Below, piece after piece: positions 18,750 to 28,330 of a stretch of DNA of 64,000 bases. This stretch comes from Tsuneonella rigui. GTDB taxonomy: Bacteria; Pseudomonadota; Alphaproteobacteria; Sphingomonadales; Sphingomonadaceae. The notes below the pieces were generated by a model, which worked only from the letters and a program-made list of their open reading frames with translations, made no database searches and was not told the DNA's origin. The stretch lies in the NCBI RefSeq assembly GCF_003958625.1, contig NZ_RSEL01000013.1, positions 62,001-126,000 of the forward strand. Direction: 5' to 3'. How positions within the stretch are numbered: position 1 is the first letter of the stretch; every line of letters begins with the position of its first letter. Position numbers and translations under genes: made by a program.

Positions 18750-20261
18750 ATGACCACCACCACCTCCACCTACCGTATCCACGGCGCGACCGGCGAATGG
18801 GAGGTCGTGATCGGCCTCGAAGTCCACGCGCAGGTCACCTCCAACGCCAAGCTGTTCTCGGGCGCCTCGACCGCGTTCGGGGCGGAGCCGAACAGCCAGG
18901 TGAGCCTGGTCGACGCGGCGATGCCGGGGATGCTGCCGGTGCCCAACCGCGAGTGCATCCGCCAGGCGGTGCGCACGGGCATGGCGATCGAGGCGCGGAT
19001 CAACCGCTGGAGCCGTTTCGACCGCAAGAACTACTTCTACGCCGACTTGCCGCAGGGCTATCAGATTTCACAGCTCTATCACCCGCTGGTGGGCGAAGGC
19101 GCGCTGACCATCGAGGCGGACGAGAAGGCCGGCATCCCCGAAGACAAGACGATCGGCATCGAGCGGATCCACGTCGAGCAGGACGCGGGCAAGCTGATGC
19201 ACGACCAGCATCCGAGCATGTCCTACGTCGATCTCAACCGTAGCGGCGTCGCGCTGATGGAGATCGTCAGCCGGCCGGATATGCGTTCGCCCGCCGAAGC
19301 AGGCGCTTACGTGCGGAAGCTCAGGTCCATTCTGCGCTATGTCGGCTCTTGTGACGGGAACATGGAAGAGGGCTCGATGCGCGCCGACGTCAACGTCTCG
19401 GTGCGCAAGCCCGGTGACGAGTTTGGCACCCGGACCGAGACCAAGAACGTCAACTCGGTGCGCTTCGTCATGCAGACGATCGAGCACGAGGCGCGCCGGC
19501 AGGTCGACCTGATCGAGGATGGCGGCACGGTGGTGCAGGAAACCCGCCTGTTCGATCCCGGAACCGGCACCACGCGATCGATGCGCTCGAAGGAAGACGC
19601 GCACGATTACCGCTACTTCCCCGATCCGGACCTGCTGCCGCTGGAGCTCGACGACGCGTTCCTTGCCGAGTGCCGCGAGAGCTTGCCCGAACTGCCGGAT
19701 GCCAAGAAGCGGCGCTATGTCGAGGAGCTAGGACTGTCGGCCTACAACGCCGGCGTGCTGACCGCCGACGTCGACAGCTTCCGCCGGTTCGAGGAGCTGC
19801 TGGAGGCGACTTCGGCCAAGCTCGGCAAGGGCGCGAAGGACGTGTCGACCCAGGTCGCCAACTGGTCGCTCTCTGTCGCGCCGGGCGTGCTCAATGCGCT
19901 TGGTTCGGAGGCCGATGAAGGCCACGCGACTGCCGAAGCGCAGGCCGCGATCCTCGCGATGCAGAGCGCGGGCGAGATCAGCGGCGGGCAGGCCAAGGAG
20001 ATCTATGAAATCGTCCTCAAGACCGGCCGTGAACCGGCTGAGATCGCCGAAACCGAAGGCCTCAAGCAGCAGTCCGACACCGGCGCGATCGAGGCGGAGA
20101 TCGACAAGGTTCTCGCCGCCAACACCGACAAGGTCGCCGAGTACCGCGGCGGCAAGGACAAGCTGTTTGGCTTCTTCGTCGGCCAGACGATGAAGGCGAT
20201 GGCGGGCAAGGGTAACCCAGCCGTGGTCAACCAGCTCTTGAAGGCTAAGCTCGACGGCTAG
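18750..20261 (+). CDS. gatB: Asp-tRNA(Asn)/Glu-tRNA(Gln) amidotransferase subunit B
   Basis: tRNA-binding and kinase-like subunit of GatCAB, 503 aa. Conserved blocks include [64 protein letters not shown] and [18 protein letters not shown]; the C-terminal YqeY-like tail ends in [14 protein letters not shown]. Separated from gatA by about 2.4 kb of acyltransferase and methyltransferase genes. The stop lies 1 nt from the stop of the convergent GGDEF gene. Confidence 0.97.
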   Translation: MTTTTSTYRIHGATGEWEVVIGLEVHAQVTSNAKLFSGASTAFGAEPNSQVSLVDAAMPGMLPVPNRECIRQAVRTGMAIEARINRWSRFDRKNYFYADLPQGYQISQLYHPLVGEGALTIEADEKAGIPEDKTIGIERIHVEQDAGKLMHDQHPSMSYVDLNRSGVALMEIVSRPDMRSPAEAGAYVRKLRSILRYVGSCDGNMEEGSMRADVNVSVRKPGDEFGTRTETKNVNSVRFVMQTIEHEARRQVDLIEDGGTVVQETRLFDPGTGTTRSMRSKEDAHDYRYFPDPDLLPLELDDAFLAECRESLPELPDAKKRRYVEELGLSAYNAGVLTADVDSFRRFEELLEATSAKLGKGAKDVSTQVANWSLSVAPGVLNALGSEADEGHATAEAQAAILAMQSAGEISGGQAKEIYEIVLKTGREPAEIAETEGLKQQSDTGAIEAEIDKVLAANTDKVAEYRGGKDKLFGFFVGQTMKAMAGKGNPAVVNQLLKAKLDG

Positions 20262-20262
20262 T

Positions 20263-21177
20263 TCAGGCGGCGGTTCGTCCAAACAACCCCGCGCCCGCGC
20301 GCTCGACCCGCGCGCGGCCGCGCGACTTGGCGGATAGGAGCGCCAGCTCGGCCTCGCGCAAGGTGGCGTCGGCACTGCCGGCAAAGGCCGCCACGCCGGC
20401 GCTGGCGGTGAGGCGGTGGCCGCGGTGGGTGGTCACGCCCATCTCGCCCATCGCGCCGACCACGCGCTCGCAGGCGGCGGTCGCTTGCCACTGGCCGGCC
20501 TCGGGCAGCAGCACGCCGAAGGTGCCGCCGTCGATCCGGCTGAGGATGTCGTCCTCCCGCAGCAGCGTGCGCAGCAGGCGTGCGAACGCCACCAGCACCC
20601 GGTCGCCGCCGCTGTGGCCGTGACGCAGGTTGATCGTGCGGAAGTGGTCGAGGTCGAATAGGGCGAGGTGCCCTGACGCACCGGTCTCCACCAGGTGCGC
20701 GAGCATGCGGGTGAACGCGCTGCGGTTGGTGAGGCCGGTCAGCGCATCGGTCATCGCGGTGACGAACAGCCGGTTCTCCAGCGCGCGCCGGTCCTCGATC
20801 GAGCGCATGATGCCGAGCACCCCGTCGCCGCCGGGCACTCCGCCGAGCTTGAGCTCCATCCACTGCTGGCCGCCGTCCTGCGCGACCGCCAGCAGCTCGA
20901 TCCAGCCGCTGCCCCGGCTGCCCGCGAGCGCCAGGCAGTGTTCCGCCAGCACGATGTCGGCGTAGGATTCGTGGATCAGTTCGAGCAGATGCCGCCCGAT
21001 CGGGTCGCCGGCGAAGGCCAGTCCCAAGTTGGCGCTTGCCGGCGTCGCGTGGACGATCCGTCCGCGCCGGTCGGTCTTGACCACCAGGTCGGTCGAGCTG
21101 GCCGCGACCAGCCGGTACAGCGCCGAGCATTCGCCCGGCGAAATCGTGCCCCACATACCTTTCCGACGCCCCTGCAT
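20263..21177 (-). CDS. PAS-GGDEF protein with degenerate GGDEF signature
   Basis: 304 aa: an N-terminal PAS-like sensor (about 15-130, LVVKTDRRGRIVHATPASANLG) followed by a GGDEF domain beginning DALTGLTNRSAFTRML. The catalytic signature is not GGDEF: the aligned residues read DGGTF after RI, so the metal/GTP-binding acidic pair is lost. An RxxD inhibitory-site-like motif (REDD) remains seven residues before. It is probably not an active diguanylate cyclase; it could act as a c-di-GMP or GTP sensor. Start at 21177 follows AGGAG with 8-nt spacing; an ATG at 21219 would add 14 residues. Confidence 0.8.
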   Translation of the reverse strand: MQGRRKGMWGTISPGECSALYRLVAASSTDLVVKTDRRGRIVHATPASANLGLAFAGDPIGRHLLELIHESYADIVLAEHCLALAGSRGSGWIELLAVAQDGGQQWMELKLGGVPGGDGVLGIMRSIEDRRALENRLFVTAMTDALTGLTNRSAFTRMLAHLVETGASGHLALFDLDHFRTINLRHGHSGGDRVLVAFARLLRTLLREDDILSRIDGGTFGVLLPEAGQWQATAACERVVGAMGEMGVTTHRGHRLTASAGVAAFAGSADATLREAELALLSAKSRGRARVERAGAGLFGRTAA

Positions 21178-21309
21178 CGGCCGTCTCCTGGCTGTTCCCA
21201 TCCAGCCATAAGACGACAAATCACCACTCGCGTAAGCAAAGCCTAACGCGCGACGAACCCGGGAGAGTAATCATTCTCCCGCAAGTCAACCAATCGCCGT
21301 TATGAATGT

Positions 21310-21378
21310 CGTTAGCTCCGACTAACGATTTGAATTAACAAGACAAAAGCGATTCGTTAACCACAAACGTCTTTTGTC
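21310..21378. promoter_or_regulatory. AT-rich regulatory gap with inverted repeats
   Basis: The 21178-21421 gap is clearly AT-richer than the flanks and lies upstream of the GGDEF gene. It contains CGTTAG-N6-CTAACG (21310-21327) and GACAAAAG (21342-21349) with its inverse CTTTTGTC (21371-21378). These could be operators or, for the second pair, a weak terminator for the PilZ-XRE gene that ends at 21422. Confidence 0.35.
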
Positions 21379-21421
21379 ATTTCGCAATATTCTGCAAGCG
21401 ATTTTGCACAACTACGGGGTG

Positions 21422-22060
21422 TTACAGCTCGATCATGATGCGCACGCGAGCCGGCTCGACACCGTAGGCTTGGGCGATCCGCCGGCGGCTGCGCTCGAGT
21501 TCTTCCGAGGGGCCGGAGGGCGCAGGCTCGAGGCCGCCTGGCGTCACTCCGAGCGCTTCGGCCAGCGCGCTGAGGCGCTTTTCGACCGGGCGCGATTTGC
21601 CGTGCTCCCACGCCCAGACCGTGGGCTTGCTGACGCCCAGCCGGTTGGCGATGTCAGCGAGCGACATGCCCCGCTCGATCCGCAGGCGATGCAGGCGGGC
21701 GCCGAAATCCTCGATCGGTTGAGTGGGGCCGGATTCGACGACGTCGCTCTGCAGCTCGGCTGCGCTCAATGCCGCGGTGCTGAGCCGGCCGGCGAAGCGG
21801 CAGCCGTACATTGGTGCGCTCGCCCACACGACCTCGGCGCTCTGCTCGCCCGCTTCGGGCAGGTCGACCGCGAAGAGCTCGCCTTCGTCGAGTAATGAGG
21901 CGGTCTCGATCAGCAGCCCGGTCGCCGAGATGTTGTGAACGGTGACCGCACTTCCGCCGCCATCGCCGAAGTGGCCGGGAACGCCGAGCCGGAGCGTGCG
22001 CCGCGGGGCATCGCGGCGTTCGGCATCGGCCTCATCTTCGAAACGGGCTGCAAATGACAC
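21422..22060 (-). CDS. PilZ domain fused to an XRE-type helix-turn-helix
   Basis: 212 aa with two modules. Residues 1-105 form a PilZ domain: RDAPR at 16-20 (RxxxR) and NISATG at 43-48 (NxSxxG), the c-di-GMP-binding signature, are both intact. Residues about 118-175 form an XRE/Cro helix-turn-helix: LHRLRIERGMSLADIANRLGVSKPTVWAWE. A charged tail of about 35 residues follows. The product is probably a c-di-GMP-responsive DNA-binding regulator. It sits upstream of the degenerate GGDEF gene on the same strand, separated by an AT-rich gap. Confidence 0.85.
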   Translation of the reverse strand: MSFAARFEDEADAERRDAPRRTLRLGVPGHFGDGGGSAVTVHNISATGLLIETASLLDEGELFAVDLPEAGEQSAEVVWASAPMYGCRFAGRLSTAALSAAELQSDVVESGPTQPIEDFGARLHRLRIERGMSLADIANRLGVSKPTVWAWEHGKSRPVEKRLSALAEALGVTPGGLEPAPSGPSEELERSRRRIAQAYGVEPARVRIMIEL

Positions 22061-22118
22061 CGGCGATTCCCCTTATGGCGTGTGAGCGCCAGAATCGCGG
22101 GTGAGGGTTAAGACCGGG

Positions 22119-23042
22119 TTAGCTTGCGCCCCCCGCCGGTCGCGCGCGCGGCTCCACTCGCCGGATCATGCCTTCTTGCGCGACGCTGGCGATCAGGCGG
22201 CCGTTCTGGAAGATTTGCCCGGTGTTGAACCCGCGGCTGCCGCCGGACCACGGGCTCTCGCAGTGATAGAGCATCCACTCGTCGGCGCGAAACGGCGCGT
22301 GGAACCAGATCGCGTGGTCGAGGCTGGCGCTCTTCACCTCGCCGCGCATCCAACTGAGGCCATGCGGCATGATGCTGGTGCCGAGCAGTTGCATGTCGCT
22401 CAAATAGGCGAGCACCGCGCGGTGGATCACCGGGTCAGCGGGCAGCGGGGCGCGGGCGCGGAACCACGAGTTCTGCACCGGAGGCTGCGGGCCCTCGGTC
22501 AGCCAGTGGCGGCCGGTTGCGGCCTTGATCTCGATCGGGCGCGGCTCGGTGAAGAAGCGGCGGGCGCGTTCGGGCATCTTCTCGGCGACCTGCTGGCGGA
22601 GAACCTCATCGGTCTCGAGCTCGTCGGGCGGGGGCACCTCCGGCATCTCCGCTTGTTCGTGTTCGAGGCCCGGCTGGTGCTTCTGGAAGCTCGCCGCGAG
22701 ATTGAGGATCGGCTGCATGGCGCCATCCGGCCCGGGCTGGCTCGCAACCACGCGGCGATTGGAGAAGCTGCCGCCGTCGAGCTGGCGATCGACCTGGAAC
22801 TGGATCGTGTGATCCTCGCTGCCGCCGCGCAGGAAATAGGCATGAAGCGAATGCGCCGCGCGGTCGGAATCGACCGTGCGCTCGGCCGCGATCAACGCCT
22901 GCGCGATCACTTGCCCGCCGAACACCCGGCCGACGCCGCCCTTCTTGCGCGGGCCTTCGAACCGGTCGTCGCCCAGCGGCGCCGGATCGAGCAGCGTCAG
23001 CAGGTCGGCAATCAGTTGCTCATCGGTCGGCTTGTCAGTCAT
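22119..23042 (-). CDS. tesB: Acyl-CoA thioesterase II
   Basis: 307-aa double-hotdog thioesterase that hydrolyses medium- and long-chain acyl-CoA. Family blocks: FGGQVIAQALIAAERTV, HSLHAYFLRGGSEDHTIQFQVDR and the C-terminal SLDHAIWFHAPFRADEWMLY and GFNTGQIFQNGRLIASVAQEG, which carry the Asp and Gln of the TesB active site. Length is normal. The gene upstream on this strand is the cupin-like protein, 32 nt away. Confidence 0.95.
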   Translation of the reverse strand: MTDKPTDEQLIADLLTLLDPAPLGDDRFEGPRKKGGVGRVFGGQVIAQALIAAERTVDSDRAAHSLHAYFLRGGSEDHTIQFQVDRQLDGGSFSNRRVVASQPGPDGAMQPILNLAASFQKHQPGLEHEQAEMPEVPPPDELETDEVLRQQVAEKMPERARRFFTEPRPIEIKAATGRHWLTEGPQPPVQNSWFRARAPLPADPVIHRAVLAYLSDMQLLGTSIMPHGLSWMRGEVKSASLDHAIWFHAPFRADEWMLYHCESPWSGGSRGFNTGQIFQNGRLIASVAQEGMIRRVEPRARPAGGAS

Positions 23043-23074
23043 CCCGCCGCCATTGCGGCAGGCTTACGGGCCCG

Positions 23075-23947
23075 TCAACTTGCGCCGAACAGGCGCCGCC
23101 ACGCGCGAAAGGCGAGGGCCTTGCCGTGATTGCCGTGCGGCCAACGCCGCGGCGCGCGCGGGTTGAGGCCGGCGTTGCGGAGCACTCCGTTCCAGCAGCG
23201 GGCGTCCGCCTCGGCAAACGACCAGTCGCTGCGCCAGGTGATCGACAGCGAGATCGAGCTCGCCGGGCCGTTCTTGACGTGGTGGGGAGCCATCACCGGC
23301 ACCACCAACGCATCGCCCGGGCCGAGCGGAAATTCGCGCCCGCCGCTCGCGAGCTCGTCGCGCCAATGCAGCTCGCGCGGGCCGCCCGAATGGTAGCTCT
23401 CGTGCGTGGTATCGGGCGCGTAGCGCGCGTCCCCGGCCGGGAACTGCGTCATCACCTTCTTGCCGACCAGTTGGAGCAGAATGTTGTGCTCGGGGTCGAA
23501 GTGATAGGGCGTCACCGCGTCGGGGCTGGAGATGAAGATGAAGCCCTGCGGCCGCAGCATCTTGCCGGTCTTGGCTTCGATCTGCGGGCGCAGCTCGCCC
23601 AGCAGCGAGAGCAGCAGCGCCTCGTAGCCGGGATCCTGCTCGATGTTCTTGAGCACCGCCCAACTATCGCTGATCGCGATGTGGCGGATGGTGTCCTCGA
23701 TGCCCATCCCGGTCGGCGCGGGCTTGCCGTCGACACCGATCGGCAAGTCGCCGCGATTGTACTCGATCGAGGCATCGGGGAGGCGGCCCGCCAGGCTCGC
23801 GAGCGCATCGAGGGTGAGCAGCGGGTGCTCGGCCAGCTCGTGGCGCAGCACGGTCGGCGTTTCGGGATAGGCGGTGGCGAACTGCGCGCGGGCCTGAGGT
23901 CCGAAAATCGGGCGGTCGAGGGCGGTAAATCCGGTCAGGACATCCAT
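23075..23947 (-). CDS. Cupin/JmjC-like protein (putative Fe(II)/2OG hydroxylase fold)
   Basis: 290 aa. A double-stranded beta-helix core shows H149-F-D151 in TPYHFDPEHNILLQLVGKK and a distal H222/H223 in VMAPHHVKNG, the HxD...H metal triad of cupin_8/JmjC-like oxygenases. The KK pair after the HxD motif resembles the 2-oxoglutarate-binding lysine region. Substrate unknown. It follows the GNAT gene with a 1-nt gap, so the two are co-translated; the pair suggests modification of a shared substrate. Confidence 0.78.
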   Translation of the reverse strand: MDVLTGFTALDRPIFGPQARAQFATAYPETPTVLRHELAEHPLLTLDALASLAGRLPDASIEYNRGDLPIGVDGKPAPTGMGIEDTIRHIAISDSWAVLKNIEQDPGYEALLLSLLGELRPQIEAKTGKMLRPQGFIFISSPDAVTPYHFDPEHNILLQLVGKKVMTQFPAGDARYAPDTTHESYHSGGPRELHWRDELASGGREFPLGPGDALVVPVMAPHHVKNGPASSISLSITWRSDWSFAEADARCWNGVLRNAGLNPRAPRRWPHGNHGKALAFRAWRRLFGAS

Positions 23948-23948
23948 G

Positions 23949-25079
23949 TCACAATCCCTGGAGCTTGGCGCGCGTCTCGGCGCGGAAGATGGCGGTGGCG
24001 GCTGTGCGGCGGAGCGGACCGCCGATGGCGATGCTGATGCGCGCGATGGTGCGCTTCTCGCGCCAGATGCGCTCGATCATCGGGTGGTCGGCGGCGGCGC
24101 AGCTATCCGACCAGGCGATGTCTTCGCGGGCGAGCAGGTCGAGGTTCTCGCGCTGGAGAAGTACGCCGGGGGAGAAGCGGGCGTAGCGCTCGTCGTACGT
24201 AGTTTTGAAGCTGTACGCGCCGGGCGGAGTGATGAAGTTCGCCAGCATCGCGATGGGTGCGCCGTTGAGCGTGATGGCGAGCCGCTCAAGCCGGCCATGC
24301 GCGGCGGCTCCGGCGAGCGCATTGCGGAAGTAGGCCGTTTTGGCGGGATTGCAGGCAAGTGCGGAGCCTTCGCGGCCCTTCCATCCGGCGCGTTCGAGCT
24401 CGAGAAACTGGTCCGCCCATTGCCCGAGCGCCGTGCCGTCGCGGTGGCGCTCGAACGCCACGGTGCCCTGCTCGGCGAGGCGGGTGTGCTGGCGGCGCAA
24501 TTCCTTGCGCTTCTTGCCGCTCATTGATGCATCGAAGTAGGCTTGCGGGCTGAGGTCAGACGCCAGCAGCGCGCGATCAAGGCGGTGCACCACGGCAGCC
24601 GCGCGGTGCTCGACCGCGCACACGTCGTGCAGCGCGGCGTAGAGTGGGCCGTTCAGTGGCAGGCCTTCGAGGTGCAGGAACAGCGCGCGGCCGGCATGAG
24701 CGTCGGCCCAGCCGAGCAACTCACGCCAGAAGGTATGCTCGTGCCCCGCTGCCACGAGCGGCGCGCCGCAGAATGCGTTCGCGTGCAGCCAGGTACCGAT
24801 GTGCGGGAAGGGGTAGCCTTCGTAGCTCCACCGCCGGACCAGCGGGAGCACCCCGGCGAGTTCGCCATCGACGCTCAGTGAGGCAAGCTGGACCGCGTCA
24901 TCCCCGAATGCGTTCAGTCCAGCTTCCAGGCACCAGCGCTCGGCGAATGGGTTGGGCTCGGTGGCACGGCGAGCAAGCGAATCCCACCCCTCGTGCTCGC
25001 CGAACGCACGCCACGGAACCACGGCAAAGCCCGCGTCCCGATCGCCAGCGGTTCCTGTCAGTCCAAGCGGCTGTTCCAC
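23949..25079 (-). CDS. GNAT family acetyltransferase (BioF2-like/CelD-type)
   Basis: About 376 aa. The C-terminal half has the BioF2-like (Acetyltransf_6) pattern: FDASMSGKKRKELRRQHTRLAEQG, LERAGWKGREGSALA and LNGAPIAMLANFITPPGAYSFKTTYDERYARFSPGVLL. Such proteins occur in exopolysaccharide and cell-envelope loci. The start is uncertain: GTG 25079 is given; the frame stays open to a TTG at 25130, but that codon lies in the T-tract of the hppA terminator. Coupled to the cupin-like gene. Confidence 0.8.
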   Translation of the reverse strand: MEQPLGLTGTAGDRDAGFAVVPWRAFGEHEGWDSLARRATEPNPFAERWCLEAGLNAFGDDAVQLASLSVDGELAGVLPLVRRWSYEGYPFPHIGTWLHANAFCGAPLVAAGHEHTFWRELLGWADAHAGRALFLHLEGLPLNGPLYAALHDVCAVEHRAAAVVHRLDRALLASDLSPQAYFDASMSGKKRKELRRQHTRLAEQGTVAFERHRDGTALGQWADQFLELERAGWKGREGSALACNPAKTAYFRNALAGAAAHGRLERLAITLNGAPIAMLANFITPPGAYSFKTTYDERYARFSPGVLLQRENLDLLAREDIAWSDSCAAADHPMIERIWREKRTIARISIAIGGPLRRTAATAIFRAETRAKLQGL

Positions 25080-25126
25080 GCCTGCGCGGTTAGCCGAACA
25101 CACTGGAAGGAGCGTTAACGGCGCAT

Positions 25127-25161
25127 GCAAAAACCCCGCCCTGTATCGAAACAGGGCGGGG
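25127..25161 (-). terminator. Strong Rho-independent terminator of hppA
   Basis: Perfect 11-bp stem CCCCGCCCTGT (25134-25144) / ACAGGGCGGGG (25151-25161) with a 6-nt loop; on the minus strand it is followed by TTTTTGC. It lies 29 nt past the hppA stop. Confidence 0.9.
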
Positions 25162-25190
25162 CTCTTGTCACCCGTTAAGGCTGCGTCGGC

Positions 25191-27332
25191 TTAGGCCGCA
25201 CCCCCCGCCGCGAGCGCCGCGAGCAGCAGCAACGCGACGATGTTGGTGATCTTGATCATCGGGTTCACGGCCGGCCCGGCGGTATCCTTGTAGGGATCGC
25301 CGACCGTGTCGCCGGTCACCGCGGCCTTGTGGGCTTCGCTGCCCTTGCCGCCGTGGTGGCCGTCTTCGATGTACTTCTTCGCGTTGTCCCATGCACCGCC
25401 GCCGGCAGTCATCGAGAGCGCGACGAACAGCCCGCCGACGATCACGCCGAGAAGCAGCGCGCCCAATGCGGCAAAGCCGTTCTCCTGGCCCGCCACCGCG
25501 CTGATCACGAAGTACACCACGATCGGCGCGAGCACCGGCAGCAGCGACGGCACGATCATTTCCTTGATCGCTGCCTTGGTGACCAGGTCGACGGTCTTGG
25601 CATAGTTCGGCTTCGAAGTGCCGGCCATGATGCCCGGGTCGTTCTTGAACTGGTCGCGCACGTCGATCACCACGTCGCCAGCCGCGCGTCCGACCGCGGT
25701 CATGCCCATCGACCCGAACAGGTAGGGGAGCAGCGCGCCGAGCAGCAGACCGACGATGACGTACGGATTTTCCAGGCTGAAGCTCACCTCGCCGTTGGCC
25801 AGGTTGCCGTCCGAGAACGCCGGGAAGAATTCCCGCAGGTCCGTAGTGAAAGCCGCGAACAGCACCAGCGCGCCGAGGCCCGCCGAACCGATCGCATAAC
25901 CCTTGGTCACCGCCTTGGTGGTGTTGCCCACCGCGTCGAGCAGGTCGGTCTTCTCGCGCACGCTGTCATCGAGGCCCGCCATCTCGGCGATGCCGCCGGC
26001 GTTGTCGGTGACCGGGCCGTAGGCGTCGAGCGCGACGACCATGCCGGCCAGCGCCAGCATCGCGGTGGCGGCGTAGGCGATCCCCATCAGCCCGGCGAGC
26101 TGGAACGCGATGATGATGCCCGCGACGATCACCAGCGTCGGCAGCGCGGTCGCTTCCATGCTGATCGCGAGGCCCTGGATCACGTTAGTGCCGTGGCCGG
26201 TTTCCGACGACTTGGCGATCGAGCGGACCGGGCGGAACCCGGTACCGGTGTAGTACTCGGTGATCCAGATGATCAGGCCGGTGATGACGAGACCCAGCAG
26301 CGCGCACCAGAACAGGTCCATCCCGGTGTAGCTGTCGCCGCCCGCCAGCGTGGCGACCTGCGTGTTGATGTTGCCGCCAAGCGCGGTCGAGGTCGCGAAC
26401 CAGATCGCCGGGATGGCGAGCACGGCCGAAACCAGGAAGCCCTTGTACATCGCGCCCATGACGTTGTTCGAGCTGCCGAGGCGCACAAAGTACGTCCCGA
26501 TGATCGAGGTCACGATGCAACCGCCGCCGATCAACAGGGGCAGGGTCATCAGGCCCATCAGCAGCGGCGAACCGCTGAGGAGGAGCGCGGTGAGCACCAT
26601 CGTGGCGCCGACCGTCACGACGTAAGTCTCGAACAGGTCGGCGGCCATGCCGGCGCAGTCGCCGACATTGTCGCCCACGTTGTCGGCGATCACCGCCGGG
26701 TTGCGCGGATCGTCCTCGGGGATACCGGCTTCCACCTTGCCCACGAGGTCGGCACCGACGTCGGCCGCCTTGGTGAAGATGCCGCCGCCGAGACGCGCGA
26801 AGATCGAGATCAGCGAGGCGCCGAAGGCCAGCGCGGTGAGCGCCTGGACCACGGTGCGGTCCTCACCGCCGACGGTGTAGCCGCCGGGGCCGACGAGGTA
26901 CCAGTAGAACACCGAGATGCCGAGCAGCGCGAGGCCCGCGACCAGCATGCCGGTGATCGCGCCGGCGCGGAACGCCAGCGTCAGGCCCGGCTGCAGTCCC
27001 TTGCTCGCCGCCTGCGCGGTGCGGACGTTCGAGCGGACCGAGATATTCATCCCGATGAAGCCCGCGACGCCCGACAGCACCGCGCCGATGACGAAGCCGA
27101 CCGCCGAGATCGGGCCGAGGAACACCGCCACCAGGACCGCCACGACGACGCCGACGATGGCGATGGTGGTGTATTGGCGCTTGAGGTAGGCCTGCGCGCC
27201 TTCCTGGATCGCCGCGGCGATTTCCTGCATCCGGGCGCTGCCGGCGTCCGAGCCGAGCACCTGCCGGCTGGTGACGAAACCGTACACCACGGCCAGCAGC
27301 CCGAGAATTATCGCTATCATCACAAGGTCCAC
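25191..27332 (-). CDS. hppA: Membrane-bound proton-translocating pyrophosphatase
   Basis: Pumps protons out of the cytoplasm using inorganic pyrophosphate; 713 aa, about 16 membrane helices. The PPi-binding block [35 protein letters not shown] is intact, and C-terminal segments [15 protein letters not shown] and NPMIKI match the family. [10 protein letters not shown] carries Lys where potassium-dependent enzymes have Ala, which points to the K+-independent subclass. The GTG start at 27332 is preceded by GAGGGGA at good spacing. The last gene of the his-nus-thi-hpp block, ended by a strong terminator. Confidence 0.97.
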   Translation of the reverse strand: MDLVMIAIILGLLAVVYGFVTSRQVLGSDAGSARMQEIAAAIQEGAQAYLKRQYTTIAIVGVVVAVLVAVFLGPISAVGFVIGAVLSGVAGFIGMNISVRSNVRTAQAASKGLQPGLTLAFRAGAITGMLVAGLALLGISVFYWYLVGPGGYTVGGEDRTVVQALTALAFGASLISIFARLGGGIFTKAADVGADLVGKVEAGIPEDDPRNPAVIADNVGDNVGDCAGMAADLFETYVVTVGATMVLTALLLSGSPLLMGLMTLPLLIGGGCIVTSIIGTYFVRLGSSNNVMGAMYKGFLVSAVLAIPAIWFATSTALGGNINTQVATLAGGDSYTGMDLFWCALLGLVITGLIIWITEYYTGTGFRPVRSIAKSSETGHGTNVIQGLAISMEATALPTLVIVAGIIIAFQLAGLMGIAYAATAMLALAGMVVALDAYGPVTDNAGGIAEMAGLDDSVREKTDLLDAVGNTTKAVTKGYAIGSAGLGALVLFAAFTTDLREFFPAFSDGNLANGEVSFSLENPYVIVGLLLGALLPYLFGSMGMTAVGRAAGDVVIDVRDQFKNDPGIMAGTSKPNYAKTVDLVTKAAIKEMIVPSLLPVLAPIVVYFVISAVAGQENGFAALGALLLGVIVGGLFVALSMTAGGGAWDNAKKYIEDGHHGGKGSEAHKAAVTGDTVGDPYKDTAGPAVNPMIKITNIVALLLLAALAAGGAA

Positions 27333-27457
27333 GTAAGTCCCCTCTTCTTATCTCTGCGTGGAAAGGCCGCTTCTCCCGAGCGGCATTGAGGCGCCGGGTA
27401 TAGGCAAGCGACTCGGGCGCGCAAGAGCGAAACGCGCGAGTTTCACCGGGGTAGGCG

Positions 27458-28330
27458 TTAGTGCTGATAGCCGAGGCTGTCGCCGAGCGCGGTCGGGGCG
27501 CCGTTGAGGACGAGTGGGGCGGCGCCGGGCGGGAGGACCGTACCGATGCGATGGGCTGAAACGGGTGGCTGCTGTCCGTCGGGGGCGGTGAAGAGAAGCT
27601 GGTAGTCGTCTCCCCAGCGCAGCGCATCGGCGCGGCGGTGTTCGGGCGCGGCGACGGGCACTTTCTCGGTGGCGATGTCGATGGTGACTCCGCTCGCTTC
27701 GGCCAGCCGCGAGGCATCCAGCAGCACGCCATCCGAGACGTCCATCATCGCCGTGACGTGCGGCGCAAGCGCGTGGCCCTCAGCGAGGAGCGGGCGCGGG
27801 CGGCGGTAGGCCTCGCTGTCGGCGCCGGTGCTATCGCGCAAGGCCTCGTAGCCCATCATCGCGGCCCCGACGGGGCCGGTGAGCCATAGCGCATCTCCCG
27901 GCTGAGCGCCCGAGCGGGAGGGGACGGGGCGATGCGTCGCCTGGCCGATCGCGGTCAGGCCTAGCGATTGCGGCGGGCCGCCCGAGACCGTGTCGCCGCC
28001 CAGCAGCGGGACGTCGAACGCCGCGAGCGCATCGCCGAGGCCGTCGATGAAGCGCTCGTTCTGGTCGCCGAACATGTAGCCGAACAGCACCCCGAGCGGC
28101 CGAGCACCTTTGGCGGCGAGATCGGACAGGTTCACCGCGACGAGCTTCCACGCCACATCGGCCATGTCCTGGCCGGGGAGCCAATGGACGCCCTCGACCA
28201 TCATGTCGTGGGTCAGGACAAGCGTCTCGCCGCCCACTTCGAGGACGGCGGCGTCGTCGGCCAGGTTGCGGGCGGCGGGGTCGGTCGCCAGCCCGCGTAA
28301 GCGTTCGATGAAGGCGCGTTCGCCGGTCAG
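27458..28330 (-). CDS. thiL: Thiamine-monophosphate kinase
   Basis: Phosphorylates thiamine monophosphate to the active diphosphate cofactor. The sequence has the AIR-synthase-like fold blocks: DDAAVLEVGGETLVLTHDMMVEGVHW, AVNLSDLAAKGARPL, GGDTVSGGP and MMDVSDGVLLDASRLA. The family N-terminus (ERAFIERLR) starts right after the nusB stop, but the codon there is CTG (CTGA overlap, 28327-28330); the only ordinary start in frame upstream is a GTG at 28417, 87 nt inside nusB, which would add 29 Arg-rich residues unlike the family. Start therefore uncertain. Confidence 0.93.
   Translation of the reverse strand: MTGERAFIERLRGLATDPAARNLADDAAVLEVGGETLVLTHDMMVEGVHWLPGQDMADVAWKLVAVNLSDLAAKGARPLGVLFGYMFGDQNERFIDGLGDALAAFDVPLLGGDTVSGGPPQSLGLTAIGQATHRPVPSRSGAQPGDALWLTGPVGAAMMGYEALRDSTGADSEAYRRPRPLLAEGHALAPHVTAMMDVSDGVLLDASRLAEASGVTIDIATEKVPVAAPEHRRADALRWGDDYQLLFTAPDGQQPPVSAHRIGTVLPPGAAPLVLNGAPTALGDSLGYQH

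Noticed and set aside
25080-25130. TTG start at 25130 for the GNAT gene
   Set aside because: It falls in the T-tract of the hppA terminator, which would be outside a message for this gene; a later GTG is preferred.
25329-27389. 686-codon plus-strand open frame opposite hppA
   Set aside because: Shadow of a strongly conserved pyrophosphatase; composition of His/Arg/Asp with no motif.
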